A program made the translations under genes and the position numbers. Shown here in pieces: positions 1 to 8,312 of a stretch of DNA of 64,000 nt; position 1 is the stretch's first letter, and each line of letters opens with the position of its first letter. The DNA comes from an uncultured Tateyamaria sp. GTDB lineage: Bacteria; Pseudomonadota; Alphaproteobacteria; Rhodobacterales; Rhodobacteraceae. The stretch spans positions 1,426,001 to 1,490,000 of the forward strand of contig NZ_CANNCF010000001.1 in NCBI RefSeq assembly GCF_947503045.1. The letters are read 5' to 3'. A model generated the notes under the pieces. The model was not told the DNA's origin. It did not search any database and saw nothing but the letters and a program-made list of their open reading frames with translations.

Positions 1-264
1 AACCAGGTACGCGAACCGCGCAGCCCTTGGGCCAGCAACTCGGTTGCGCAACGGGTCGCCATCGGCGGAGTCGTCTATCAGGAAAGCTATACCGGCAAAT
101 GGACCAGCTATCAGCTCTCCGCCCGCTCCAAGGGCATGACCGGCTACCAGTTCCGCGCACCGGGCGAATGGTTCTCAGAACTCTACGCCGCCTATCATTC
201 CGGCAAGCTGAAGGACACGCACCCCGCTGCTGCGTGGCTCGAACGCCTTGATAAGCCGTCATAA
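1..264 (+). CDS. C-terminal end of an unknown protein (5' truncated by window)
   Basis: Frame 1 is open from the first base to the TAA at 262-264, giving the last 87 residues of a protein whose start lies outside the window. The fragment is rich in Tyr, Trp and Ser (for example WTSYQLSARSKG and EWFSELYAAYHSGKLK) and ends in a charged tail. I recognise no domain. The next gene begins 12 bp downstream on the same strand, so the two are probably cotranscribed with the CpXC protein and the Lys/Ala-rich protein after it. The aromatic tail could belong to a secreted or large surface protein, but that is a guess. Confidence 0.6.
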   Translation, partial: NQVREPRSPWASNSVAQRVAIGGVVYQESYTGKWTSYQLSARSKGMTGYQFRAPGEWFSELYAAYHSGKLKDTHPAAAWLERLDKPS

Positions 265-275
265 GGAATAATCGC

Positions 276-977
276 ATGTCCCTTTTCCATCCCCTCATCG
301 TCAAATGCCCCGATTGCGAGGCCGAAGTGACCGTCGAAGCGGTGGGCAGCGTCAATGCCGACCGCCGCCCGGACTTTCGCGACGCCATCCTTGCGGACAA
401 GTTTCAGGACGCGACCTGCGGGTCGTGTGAGCGCAGCTTTCGACTGCAGCCCGAGTTCAACTATCTCGATGCCGGGCGCGGCCAGTGGATCGCTGCGATG
501 CCGGCACCCGACATGCCCCGCTATATCGAGCTTGAAGATGTCGTGACCGACCTGTTCGAGCGCAGCTATGGCGCCAAGGCCCCCCAAGCCGCGCGCGACG
601 TGGGCGACAAGCTGGCGGTGCGCCTGACCTTCGGTTGGCCCTCCATTCGCGAAAAGCTGCTGCTGGCGAGCCATGATCTGGATGATGTCGTGCTTGAGAT
701 GATGAAGCTCGATTTGCTGCGCACCTTGCCCAAGGCCCCGATGGGCCCCGGGGTTGAGTTGCGCCTTGTCGATGTGACGGACGAAAACCTCGCCTTTTGC
801 TGGATGCGTTCGGACACCGAAGAGGGGATCGAGCAATTTGTCTGCCCGCATGGCTGGTATGACAGTATCAAGGACAATCCCGACCCGTGGGAGGCCATGC
901 GCGCGCGCCTCACGGACGGGGCGTTTGTCGACATACAAAAACTCTATATGGGCGCAGGTCGCGCCGCCGCTGAATAG
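276..977 (+). CDS. CpXC domain protein (zinc-finger type)
   Basis: The 233-aa product starts with an N-terminal region carrying C11-x2-C14 and C48-x2-C51. This pair of CxxC knuckles about 35 residues apart fits the CpXC family, which is presumed to bind zinc. The remaining ~170 residues are acidic and mixed alpha/beta with no further motif I recognise. No signal peptide or membrane segment is visible, so it is probably cytoplasmic. It sits 12 bp after the preceding truncated gene and 18 bp before the next one, which suggests a three-gene unit. The molecular function of CpXC proteins is not established. Confidence 0.7.
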   Translation: MSLFHPLIVKCPDCEAEVTVEAVGSVNADRRPDFRDAILADKFQDATCGSCERSFRLQPEFNYLDAGRGQWIAAMPAPDMPRYIELEDVVTDLFERSYGAKAPQAARDVGDKLAVRLTFGWPSIREKLLLASHDLDDVVLEMMKLDLLRTLPKAPMGPGVELRLVDVTDENLAFCWMRSDTEEGIEQFVCPHGWYDSIKDNPDPWEAMRARLTDGAFVDIQKLYMGAGRAAAE

Positions 978-995
978 ATCTGAAAGGACAAGGCC

Positions 996-1841
996 ATGGC
1001 CAAGAAACCAAGCCCCGCCGAACTAAAAAAGCAAGGCGAAGAGCTCTCGAAACAGATCGCCGACATCCGCAAGAAGGACCTGAACTTTGCCATGATCATG
1101 GGCAAGGATGCGCTGGCCTTTGTCACGGATCGCAAGAAAAACACCGACATCCTTTGGCGGCAGGCCAAGGGTGAGGTCGGCGGCTCCAAAGGCGCCAAGG
1201 GGGTCGTGTCGATGCGCGGCAAGATGCTGGTGCTCGATGCCGACGATCCCTCCTCGGTGCCGGGGCCAATGCTCAAGGCGGCGAAAAAGTACTTTTCCGA
1301 ACGCGGTGTGGCCCTGCGCATCGTGCTGAAAGGCGAGGAAGAGGCCGAAGCGGACGAGGATGAGGCAGACGCCAAGGCAGCCCCCGAAAAGGCCAAGAAA
1401 CCGGATGCAAAGGCCGACGAACAGGCCGCCAAACCGGCCAAGGCCGCTGCGGATGCACCGTCAGGCGACGATAAGAAGGCCGATGCCAAGGCCGAAGACG
1501 GCGGCGGTCAGGACGACCGCACAGACGCATTGCGCGAAAGCCTGATGCAGGATTTCAACGCGATGAAACCCGACCTCGACGTCTCTGCAAAAGCCGACGG
1601 TGGTGTTCACAAAAAGATCAACGGGCTGGCCCGCGTGTTCACCGACACGATCCAGACCGATGTGAAAAAGGCCCATTCGGTGATGGGCCTGCTGCAAACC
1701 ACGCTCAAGACCGCCAAGGACAAAGGTCAGCTTGATGCCAAGGGTGAAGGGGGGCCGAACCTCGCCGCCAGCTCTGCCCGGCGCAAGAAGCTGGCCGCGC
1801 TGGAGCGCGGTGTGGATAAGCTGCTGGAACGTCTGGGCTAG
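996..1841 (+). CDS. hypothetical Lys/Ala-rich three-part protein
   Basis: The 281-aa protein has three parts. Residues 1-114 look like a compact domain starting MAKKPSPAELKKQGEELSK. Residues ~115-175 are a low-complexity Ala/Lys/Asp/Glu linker. Residues ~176-281 are predicted helical, with many Lys and Leu. No signal peptide or transmembrane segment is visible. It is the last gene of the putative three-gene unit with the CpXC protein and is followed by a hairpin terminator. I do not recognise the family. The charged linker suggests two domains held apart, perhaps around a large assembly; this is inference only. Confidence 0.65.
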   Translation: MAKKPSPAELKKQGEELSKQIADIRKKDLNFAMIMGKDALAFVTDRKKNTDILWRQAKGEVGGSKGAKGVVSMRGKMLVLDADDPSSVPGPMLKAAKKYFSERGVALRIVLKGEEEAEADEDEADAKAAPEKAKKPDAKADEQAAKPAKAAADAPSGDDKKADAKAEDGGGQDDRTDALRESLMQDFNAMKPDLDVSAKADGGVHKKINGLARVFTDTIQTDVKKAHSVMGLLQTTLKTAKDKGQLDAKGEGGPNLAASSARRKKLAALERGVDKLLERLG

Positions 1842-1864
1842 CAGCCACCGAGACTTCGGAAGGT

Positions 1865-1919
1865 TCGACGTCACTTAAAGACGCGAAATCAAAGGCTTCG
1901 ACGTCTTAAGTGATGTCGA
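1865..1919. terminator. Imperfect long inverted repeat between convergent genes
   Basis: Arms at 1865-1883 and 1902-1919 pair with one bulge and one mismatch around an 18-nt loop. It lies between the convergent ends of the Lys/Ala-rich protein and the cupin gene, so it could terminate transcription in both directions. There is no strong U-run. Each arm begins with the palindrome TCGACGTC or its near match. Confidence 0.5.
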
Positions 1920-1946
1920 TTTGATCAGGCGCCCCGAGGCGGATGC

Positions 1947-2258
1947 CTAAAGAAAATCGTCCCTGCGCGGCGTGAACCCGTCGATCAGCGTGCCGGGCTC
2001 AAGGCAGACACAGCCATGCTCCATCTCGGACGGCACGACAAAACTGTCGCCGGGACCCACCTCGCGCGTCTCCGCCCCGAGGGTAAAGCGGAAGCGCCCG
2101 CTTTCCACATAGGTCGATTGCACATGCGGATGGTGATGCAGCATGCCCTCGGCCCCTTTGGCGGCAAAGCGAAAGGCCACCACCATCAGGTCCGGATGAT
2201 CCGACAGCACCTGCCGCGACACGTTCTCGCCGGTGGGCACAATGGGATAGTCGCTCAT
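1947..2258 (-). CDS. kdgF: KdgF-like cupin (unsaturated uronate conversion)
   Basis: This 103-aa single-domain cupin has a histidine cluster with H43, H45, Q47 and later H81 at cupin-type metal positions, and a C-terminal FTPRRDDF that resembles the end of KdgF proteins. KdgF speeds opening of 4,5-unsaturated uronates, released by pectate or alginate lyases, to a linear ketouronate. The length is normal for the family. It lies 23 bp downstream of a short-chain reductase and shares its operator with the divergent GntR regulator, and a TRAP transporter follows on the other side; this context favours uronate catabolism. A generic cupin of other function remains possible because small cupins are hard to separate by motif alone. 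Confidence 0.65.
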   Translation of the reverse strand: MSDYPIVPTGENVSRQVLSDHPDLMVVAFRFAAKGAEGMLHHHPHVQSTYVESGRFRFTLGAETREVGPGDSFVVPSEMEHGCVCLEPGTLIDGFTPRRDDFL

Positions 2259-2281
2259 GTCACTTCCTTCATATGCAAGGG

Positions 2282-3025
2282 TCAGGAAAACAGCATCCCG
2301 CCGTTGATGTCGATATTGGTGCCTGTTAGGAACGCCGAATCATCGCAGGCCAGAAACAGGATCAGGTTGGCAGTGTCATCCGTGTTGCCCTGCCGCTTGA
2401 CCGGGGCCGCCGCCTCATAGCCGCGTCGCCCGGCGTCGGGTGTGTGGACGTTGTGAAAATCGGTGTCGATCATGCCCGGGCACAGCGCGTTGACGCGTAT
2501 GTCGGGGCCCAGTTCCTTGGCCAGCGCGCGGGTCATGGTCATCACCGCCCCCTTGGACGTGGCATAGGCGACCGCACCGGGACCACCACCATCACGCCCC
2601 GCCTGGCTGGCCAGGTTGACGATTGTGCCGGAGGTCATGTGGGCAAGGGTCGCCTTGATCATCAAAAAGGTGCTGGTGAGGTTCAGATCCATCACCGTGG
2701 TCCAATGGGACAGGGGCATCTCGGCCACCGTCTTGCGGGCGACCAGACCGCCGGCATTGTTGACCAGCACGTCGATGCCGCCGAATTCGGCCACTGTTTT
2801 GGCGACCAGTGCGTCGACCTCCTCAGGCTTGGTCAGATCACCCTTCATCGCAAAGGCGCGCCCACCCGCATCCGTGATCTGTGCCACGGCGGCGTCGGCC
2901 CCCTCGCTGCTTGAGAAATAGTTGATGGCGACACTCGCGCCCTCGGCCGCCAGCTTCAGCGCAGCAGCCTGTCCGATATCGCGCCCACCCCCGGTGATGA
3001 TTGCGGTTTTTCCTGTCAGTTTCAT
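2282..3025 (-). CDS. SDR-family reductase, possible ketouronate (DEH) reductase
   Basis: This 247-aa classical short-chain dehydrogenase has a nucleotide-binding TGGGRDIG at residues 11-18, where the middle glycine of TGxxxGxG is Asp. It also has an NNAG motif, a catalytic Ser in NLASQAG and a YxxxK pair in YATSK. Such enzymes use NAD(P)H. Next to a KdgF-like cupin, the plausible substrate is the linear 4-deoxy-5-ketouronate reduced to 2-keto-3-deoxygluconate, as done by SDR-type DEH reductases. That assignment rests on context; the sequence alone says only FabG-like SDR. Two operator palindromes lie 27-60 bp upstream of the start codon. Confidence 0.7.
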   Translation of the reverse strand: MKLTGKTAIITGGGRDIGQAAALKLAAEGASVAINYFSSSEGADAAVAQITDAGGRAFAMKGDLTKPEEVDALVAKTVAEFGGIDVLVNNAGGLVARKTVAEMPLSHWTTVMDLNLTSTFLMIKATLAHMTSGTIVNLASQAGRDGGGPGAVAYATSKGAVMTMTRALAKELGPDIRVNALCPGMIDTDFHNVHTPDAGRRGYEAAAPVKRQGNTDDTANLILFLACDDSAFLTGTNIDINGGMLFS

Positions 3026-3051
3026 GTGCTGCTCCCTTTCTGAATGCTCGC

Positions 3052-3085
3052 ACTGGTATACTAGTCATTTAACTGGTATACCAGT
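3052..3085. promoter_or_regulatory. Tandem GntR-type operators in divergent SDR/gntR promoter
   Basis: Two 14-bp sites, ACTGGTATACTAGT at 3052-3065 and the perfect palindrome ACTGGTATACCAGT at 3072-3085, have centres exactly 20 bp apart, about two helical turns. They lie just upstream of the SDR-cupin operon and 135 bp before the divergent GntR gene. A third copy precedes the TRAP genes. GGTATACC cores are typical of FadR-subfamily GntR regulators of hexuronate genes. Confidence 0.75.
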
Positions 3086-3219
3086 CCCAACTGCTTCGAC
3101 AGAAGACTGCGCTGACGCCGAGGAACGACAAACGGCACTCAAGACCATCCTGTGCCGTTCTTTTTTGGCACGGACTTGGGTAAGAAGCGCAGGACAGACC
3201 TAAAGGTGGAGGCCGCGCA

Positions 3220-3906
3220 ATGGCGCAAGCGACACATATCAGCGAGCGGCGCACAAGTGTCGATGACATCTTTGACTATCTCCATGACGAGATTCTGTCA
3301 CTGCGGCTGCGGCCCGGTGACAAGATATCCGAAGCAGAGATCGCCGCGCAATTTGGCGTCTCACGCCAGCCCGTGCGCGACGCGTTCAGCCGTCTGGCCA
3401 CACGCGATCTGCTGCTGATCCGTCCGCAACGCGCGACCGAGGTCAAACGATTCTCGACCCGTGAAATCGCCAAAAGCCGCTTTGTCCGCGCCGCCATCGA
3501 ACAGGACGTGTTGCGCCGGGCCGCGCAGCATTGCGACGCCGACGGGGCCGCCGAACTTGATGCCGCGATCGCAGCACAGGAACAGACCATCCACAATGAC
3601 GATGTCGAGGCCTTCACCAAGCTCGATTACGAATTCCACAAATCCTTGTGCCGAATCGCGCTGGTCGATTTCGCCTTCGACGTGATCATGGCCGAAAAGT
3701 CCAAGGTGGACCGTCTGTGCACCCTAAGCCTGTCCAAGGTCGACCGGGTGCCCGAACTGATCGACGATCACCGCGCCATCGCCGAGGCGGTCAGGGCCCA
3801 TGACGGCGAACAGGCGGTGGTCTGCGGCATGCGCCACCTGTCGCGGCTTGACCGCACGATCGAACAGATCTCGGTCACCAACGCCAACTATTTCGAACCC
3901 GAATAA
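3220..3906 (+). CDS. GntR/FadR-family transcriptional regulator with FCD domain
   Basis: The 228-aa protein has an N-terminal winged helix-turn-helix (residues ~12-75, with the typical FGVSRQPVRDAFSRL recognition region). A C-terminal all-helical FCD ligand domain follows, in which D136, H140, H184 and H206 fit the usual metal and carboxylate-ligand site. It is divergent from the SDR-cupin operon and upstream of a redoxin and a TRAP transporter. Three matching GGTATAC palindromes in this island are its likely binding sites, so it probably represses both operons until a uronate-type acid binds. The ligand itself is inferred. Confidence 0.85.
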   Translation: MAQATHISERRTSVDDIFDYLHDEILSLRLRPGDKISEAEIAAQFGVSRQPVRDAFSRLATRDLLLIRPQRATEVKRFSTREIAKSRFVRAAIEQDVLRRAAQHCDADGAAELDAAIAAQEQTIHNDDVEAFTKLDYEFHKSLCRIALVDFAFDVIMAEKSKVDRLCTLSLSKVDRVPELIDDHRAIAEAVRAHDGEQAVVCGMRHLSRLDRTIEQISVTNANYFEPE

Positions 3907-3933
3907 CCCCAAGGCAGCCTGAACGGAGATCCC

Positions 3934-4449
3934 ATGTCCCATCCCAAACCCCGCGTCGGCGCACCGATTGGCGAAATGACCTGGGCCCTGATCGGCGGGG
4001 GCGAGGTCTCGGTCGGACAGGCCAAGGATCGCTGGACCATGCTGCTGGTCTATCGTGGCAAGCACTGCCCGCGCTGCAAACGGTTCCTGAACAAGCTCAA
4101 CGCCGCATTGCCCGCGTGGACGGCTGTGATGGACGTGGTGGTGGTATCGGCAGACAGTAAGGACAAGGCGCAGGCAGATATGGACGAGTTCGGCTGGGGT
4201 TTTGATCTGGCCTACGGGCTCAGCGAGGCGCAGATGCGCGCGCTTGGCCTTTATGTCTCTGACCCTTTGTCCGAGGCCGAGACAACGCACCGTTTTGCAG
4301 AACCGGGCGCCTTTGGCATCCGCCCCGACGGGTCGCTGATGCTGGTCAACATCTCCAACGGCCCCGCCGCACGCCCCGATCTCGACGAGCTGCTCGATGG
4401 CATGATTTTCAACATCGAAAACGACCGTCCCGTGCGCGGCACCGCCTGA
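3934..4449 (+). CDS. Redoxin / AhpC-TSA-like protein
   Basis: The 171-aa protein has a thioredoxin-fold start with a CPRC motif at C45-C48 after a beta strand (WTMLLVYRGKH), followed by helices and a GIRPDG strand-turn as in peroxiredoxin-like proteins. No signal peptide is seen, so it should be cytoplasmic. It is 27 bp after the GntR gene and ahead of the TRAP operator. A two-Cys CxxC active site suggests thiol-disulfide chemistry or peroxide reduction, but no partner reductase is nearby and its link to the uronate island is unclear. Confidence 0.6.
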   Translation: MSHPKPRVGAPIGEMTWALIGGGEVSVGQAKDRWTMLLVYRGKHCPRCKRFLNKLNAALPAWTAVMDVVVVSADSKDKAQADMDEFGWGFDLAYGLSEAQMRALGLYVSDPLSEAETTHRFAEPGAFGIRPDGSLMLVNISNGPAARPDLDELLDGMIFNIENDRPVRGTA

Positions 4450-4497
4450 CATCCGCGCGCCAAATCTGCACTCAATTGGCCATGCGTGAATTGGCAG

Positions 4498-4519
4498 TTG
4501 ACAATTCTGGTATACTAGT
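4498..4519 (+). promoter_or_regulatory. TRAP operon -35 element with overlapping GntR-type operator
   Basis: A consensus TTGACA (4498-4503) is followed four bases later by CTGGTATACTAG (4507-4518), identical in its core to the operators at 3052-3085. Binding here would sit in the promoter spacer and block transcription. No strong -10 hexamer is seen at 16-18 bp spacing. The site is 130 bp upstream of dctP. Confidence 0.65.
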
Positions 4520-4649
4520 CTTCTTTTGAATTGAGAAAAATGAGACGGCGCCCCGTCCAAGGCACTCCGGACCGGAGGATCTGCGTGCCCATCAGTCGGG
4601 CAGGGCGCGGTCGTAGAAGACTTCGACACTCAACATCAGGGAGGACATC

Positions 4650-5630
4650 ATGTTCAACAATCTCACCAAATCACTGGTCAGCGCCGTCGCGGTGACGGTT
4701 CTGGGGACAACGGCTTTTGCCGACAACTGGCGCGGCTGGAACATCCATGCCGACGGCTATCCAAACACCGTCGCTATGGACGCTTTTGCGGCCGCACTCG
4801 AGGAAAAGACAGGCGGCGAGATCACGCTGCAGATGTTCCACGGCGGCACATTGGGCAGCCAGCCCGACGCGGTCGAGCAGGTGCGCGCAGGCGCGCTTGA
4901 GATCGGCAACTTCAACCTTGGTCCCATCGGGCCCATCGTGCCTGCGGCCAACGTTGTGTCGCTGCCCTTCATCTTCAAGGACGTCCCGCACATGTTCCGC
5001 GTGCTCGACAGCGAAGGCGGGGCTGCCATCGCGGCTGGCATGGCCGAAAAGGGCCTTGTCCCTCTGGCATGGTATGATGCGGGCGCGCGGTCCTTCTACA
5101 ACGGTGACAAGGCAATCAATACGCCCGAGGATGTCGTCGGCATGAAGGTGCGGGTCATGAACAACGACCTGTTCACCGGCATGATCGCCGAACTGGGCGG
5201 CAACCCGTCCCCCATGGCCTTTGCCGAAGTCTATCAGGCGCTGAAAACTGGCGTTGTGGACGGGGCAGAGAACAACTGGCCGTCCTATGAATCGACCGGG
5301 CACTTCGAGGTTGCAGGCTACTACTCGCTGTCCCAGCACCTGATCATCCCCGAATGCATCTGCATCAACGCGGCCACCTATGAGGGTCTCTCGGACGAAA
5401 TGAAGGCCGCAGTGACCGAGGCCGCACAGGAATCAGCCCTGATGCAGCGCGATCTGTGGGCACAGCGTGAAGCCGCCAGCCGCAAAGCGGTCGAGGCCGC
5501 AGGGGTCGTGGTGAACGAAGTGGCCGACAAAGCGCCATTCCAGGCCGCAATGGGCCCGGTCTACGAGGCCTATTTCGGTTCAAATCCCGACCTCCGCCCG
5601 CTGGTCGAGCTTATTCAGGCCACCGAATAA
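4650..5630 (+). CDS. dctP: TRAP transporter periplasmic solute-binding protein (DctP)
   Basis: The 326-aa protein has a Sec signal peptide ending in AFA at residues 22-24, so the mature protein starts at Asp25 in the periplasm. It has the DctP-family layout, including a strand with MKVRVMNN, whose Arg is the usual carboxylate-binding position, followed by MAFAEVYQALKTGVVDG. It should deliver an organic acid to the DctQ-DctM membrane subunits. The operator upstream and the KdgF-like gene nearby suggest unsaturated or keto uronates as substrate; that is inference. A hairpin separates it from dctQ, a common way to keep binding protein in excess. Confidence 0.85.
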   Translation: MFNNLTKSLVSAVAVTVLGTTAFADNWRGWNIHADGYPNTVAMDAFAAALEEKTGGEITLQMFHGGTLGSQPDAVEQVRAGALEIGNFNLGPIGPIVPAANVVSLPFIFKDVPHMFRVLDSEGGAAIAAGMAEKGLVPLAWYDAGARSFYNGDKAINTPEDVVGMKVRVMNNDLFTGMIAELGGNPSPMAFAEVYQALKTGVVDGAENNWPSYESTGHFEVAGYYSLSQHLIIPECICINAATYEGLSDEMKAAVTEAAQESALMQRDLWAQREAASRKAVEAAGVVVNEVADKAPFQAAMGPVYEAYFGSNPDLRPLVELIQATE

Positions 5631-5650
5631 CGCGCGATTTGATGTAAGAC

Positions 5651-5691
5651 CAAAGCGTCCGGCCCCATCACGCAGGGACCGGGCGCTTTTT
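5651..5691 (+). terminator. Intercistronic hairpin with U-run between dctP and dctQ
   Basis: Arms 5652-5662 and 5679-5689 pair over 11 bp with one G-U pair, and a T-run follows. Its place between dctP and dctQ suggests partial termination or protection of the dctP mRNA 3' end, giving more binding protein than membrane subunits. Confidence 0.65.
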
Positions 5692-5707
5692 CGAGCGGAG
5701 ATTTCAG

Positions 5708-6235
5708 ATGAGCGATGCGCACAACACCCCCAAGTCCATAGTCAGGATGACCGCCGTGCTGGACAGCATCGCGCTGGTCTGCCGGGTGCTGACGGGTGTG
5801 TCACTGGTGGTGCTGACAGTGATCTTTGGCTGGCTGGTCTTTGGGCGCTACGTGCTCAACGCCACGCCCACATGGGTCGAACAGGTGGCCTTGCTGCTGG
5901 TCATGCTCATCGCCTTTGTGGGCGCTGCGGTGGGGGTGCATGAACATACGCACCTGTCTGTCACCATGTTGCGCACGGCAGTGCCCAAGCGCATCCGCAC
6001 CATCTTTGTGCTGATCACCGATCTGGCCATGGGCGGGTTTGGCGCGCTGATGCTGTGGTACGGCGCGCAACTGACCCTGTTCAAATGGGGCTCTCTCATC
6101 CCGCTGATCGACGTGCCCGAGGGCTTGCGCTCGCTGCCACTCACAGTAGGCGGCGCCCTGATCCTGCTCTTTTCCATTGGCCACCTCATCCGCCTGTTTC
6201 TCGGGCTGGACGAGCGGCTCGACAGTATCGAATAG
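5708..6235 (+). CDS. dctQ: TRAP transporter small permease (DctQ)
   Basis: The 175-aa protein has four hydrophobic segments, the usual topology of DctQ, with a conserved region around YVLNATPTWVEQVALLL and HEHTHLSVTML. It forms the small membrane subunit that pairs with DctM to import substrate using the sodium gradient. It starts 77 bp after dctP and ends 9 bp before dctM. The SD-like AGCGGAG lies before its ATG. Confidence 0.85.
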   Translation: MSDAHNTPKSIVRMTAVLDSIALVCRVLTGVSLVVLTVIFGWLVFGRYVLNATPTWVEQVALLLVMLIAFVGAAVGVHEHTHLSVTMLRTAVPKRIRTIFVLITDLAMGGFGALMLWYGAQLTLFKWGSLIPLIDVPEGLRSLPLTVGGALILLFSIGHLIRLFLGLDERLDSIE

Positions 6236-6244
6236 GAACCGGAT

Positions 6245-7528
6245 ATGGGGCTGCTTGTACTTCTGGGGGTCTTTGCCCTGTGCGTCGTGATTGGCGCGCC
6301 CGTGGCCTTTGCGCTGGGGATATCGGCCATCGCTGCCTTCTGGTTCGAAGGGCTGCCGCTGATGATCGGGTTCCAGCGGATCGTAAGCGGCATCAACGTC
6401 TTTGCTCTGATGGCGATCCCGTTCTTTATCTTTGCGGGCGAGCTGATGTTTCACGGCGGCATCGCTATGCGGCTGGTGCGCTTTGCCCAGGCCGCGGTCG
6501 GGGCTGTGCGCGGCGGGCTTGGCATCGTGAACGTGTTTTCGTCCATGCTCTTTGGTGGCATCTCGGGCTCGGCCATTGCCGACATCTCGGCGCTGGGATC
6601 GATCCTCGTGCCGGTGATGAAAGAAAAGGGGTACGACGCGGATTACGCCGTCAACGTCACCGTGACCTCATCCATTGCGGGCATCATCATCCCGCCCAGC
6701 CACAACATGATCATCTTTGCCATCGCCGCAGGCGGGGGCATCTCGATCTCGAAACTGTTTCTGGCCGGAGTCGTGCCCGGCGTGCTGATGTGCCTGTGCC
6801 TCGCTGTCGCCGCCTATCTGGTCGCGGTCAAACGCGGCTACGCGGCCGAGAAGTTTCCCGGCTGGACCGCACTGCTGATTGCTTTCTTCGGCGCGATCCC
6901 GGGCCTGCTGACCGCCGTCATCATCGTGGGCGGCGTGCTCTCGGGCATCTTTACGGTCACCGAATCCGGGGCGTTTGGGGCGATCTACGCCTTCCTCGTC
7001 ACGCTTCTGGTGTATCGCTCGATCACTTGGGAGAAGTTCCGCCTCGCCGTCGCGCAATCAGTGCGCACAACGGCAATGGTGATGATCCTGATCGCCTGCG
7101 CCGGGGCCTTCGCCTACATGCTCACCTTCTATAGGGTGCCGAACCTTACCGTGGCGTTCCTCACGGGCCTCACGGACAACCCGATCCTGATCCTGTTGAT
7201 GATCAACGTCGCGTTGCTGGTCTTGGGCATGATCATGGATATGGCGGCGCTCATCCTGATCTGCACGCCGATCTTCCTGCCCGTCGCCAACACGCTGGGG
7301 GTCGACCCGTATCAGTTCGGGATGATCCTGCTGGTGAACCTCGGTCTTGGCCTGTGCACGCCGCCTGTGGGTTCGTGCCTCTTCGTGGGCTGTGCCGTGG
7401 GCAAATTGCCGATGGAGCAAGCTGTGCGCACCATCTGGCCCTTTTACATCGCGATCTTTGCGGCGCTGATGCTCATCACCTTTGTGCCTGCGATATCACT
7501 GACACTTCCGGCGCTGGTGGGCGGTTAA
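6245..7528 (+). CDS. dctM: TRAP transporter large permease (DctM)
   Basis: The 427-aa protein is strongly hydrophobic throughout with about 12 membrane segments. Family hallmarks include GGISGSAIADISALGSI in the first half and the matching MDMAALILICTPIFLPVA with NLGLGLCTPPVG in the second half, the internal-repeat signature of ion-transporter subunits. Length is normal. It is the last gene of the TRAP operon, and its stop overlaps the stop of the convergent lipoprotein gene by 4 bp. Confidence 0.9.
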   Translation: MGLLVLLGVFALCVVIGAPVAFALGISAIAAFWFEGLPLMIGFQRIVSGINVFALMAIPFFIFAGELMFHGGIAMRLVRFAQAAVGAVRGGLGIVNVFSSMLFGGISGSAIADISALGSILVPVMKEKGYDADYAVNVTVTSSIAGIIIPPSHNMIIFAIAAGGGISISKLFLAGVVPGVLMCLCLAVAAYLVAVKRGYAAEKFPGWTALLIAFFGAIPGLLTAVIIVGGVLSGIFTVTESGAFGAIYAFLVTLLVYRSITWEKFRLAVAQSVRTTAMVMILIACAGAFAYMLTFYRVPNLTVAFLTGLTDNPILILLMINVALLVLGMIMDMAALILICTPIFLPVANTLGVDPYQFGMILLVNLGLGLCTPPVGSCLFVGCAVGKLPMEQAVRTIWPFYIAIFAALMLITFVPAISLTLPALVGG

Positions 7529-7986
7529 CGCACGTTGGTGGCCACGCCACCTGTGGCGGCCAGCAGCCGATCCATCAATTGATCCAGATCGCGCTGTTTG
7601 AAATAGATGCGCCGCGCCTTGCCGGACTTTTGCACCACCTCGGCAAAATAAGACAACTCGACGACGAAATTGTCCGCCTCCGAATCTGTTTCCTTTTGCA
7701 CAACGAGGGTGGGCGCCTGCAGCGCGCCATCATATTGCAGCACAAGAAACGCGGCGAGGTCCGGTGGTGGCAATATCCGGCACTGCACAACCGAGCGCGA
7801 GATCTGGCGCAATTCATCCCCCGGTGAGTCGCAAGACGAGCGGAATGCCAGATCAAGCGGCGCAGGCGTCTCTGCAAATACGGCACGTCGGACGGGCAGG
7901 TCTTGGTCCGATGTGGCAATCGTCTCTACATATTGTGGTGCACATGCGCCAAGGGCAGCCAACACTACAGCAAAAATGGGTCGCAT
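7525..7986 (-). CDS. Putative lipoprotein, unknown function
   Basis: The 153-aa protein begins with a short lipoprotein signal whose LGAC lipobox places the lipid anchor at Cys15. The mature part is mixed alpha/beta with two further Cys residues and no recognised domain. It is convergent with dctM, overlapping stop to stop, and divergent from nrdJ 540 bp away. Nothing ties it functionally to either neighbour. Confidence 0.65.
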   Translation of the reverse strand: MRPIFAVVLAALGACAPQYVETIATSDQDLPVRRAVFAETPAPLDLAFRSSCDSPGDELRQISRSVVQCRILPPPDLAAFLVLQYDGALQAPTLVVQKETDSEADNFVVELSYFAEVVQKSGKARRIYFKQRDLDQLMDRLLAATGGVATNVR

Positions 7987-8068
7987 CGGGTGCCTCGCTT
8001 TGGGGAATATCTGACAGGAACATATTTTCCGCAGCGCGGCAAAACCTTTCTACCTGCGCCGGCGTTAA

Positions 8069-8099
8069 CTGTGGATAACTTAACGTGAAGCATCCACAG
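8069..8099. promoter_or_regulatory. Inverted pair of DnaA-box-like sites upstream of nrdJ
   Basis: The segment reads CTGTGGAT at 8069-8076 and ATCCACAG at 8092-8099, a perfect 8-bp inverted repeat around 15 bp. On the minus strand 8070-8078 is exactly TTATCCACA, the consensus DnaA box; the right half gives GCATCCACA, 7 of 9. The flank is AT-rich with TTAAC on both sides of the first box. It is 430 bp before nrdJ, so it may link dNTP synthesis to replication. Confidence 0.5.
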
Positions 8100-8312
8100 C
8101 CTGACCTAAGTCAGCCGATATCTTGGTAAAATTCCGAAGAGTGCGGTGGAGCATATTTTGTCCGCTTCCTGTGGCGTTAATCTTTTGAATCAGGTGCGCG
8201 GTGTTCGCCCTGCAACACGTCTGATCGTCAAGAAAAAAGTTGTCAAAAAAGTTTTAAAATTGCGTTGACGGCGGTGGGTCAGATACGCCAGTTTGTGCGG
8301 GCCGGGTCGCTC

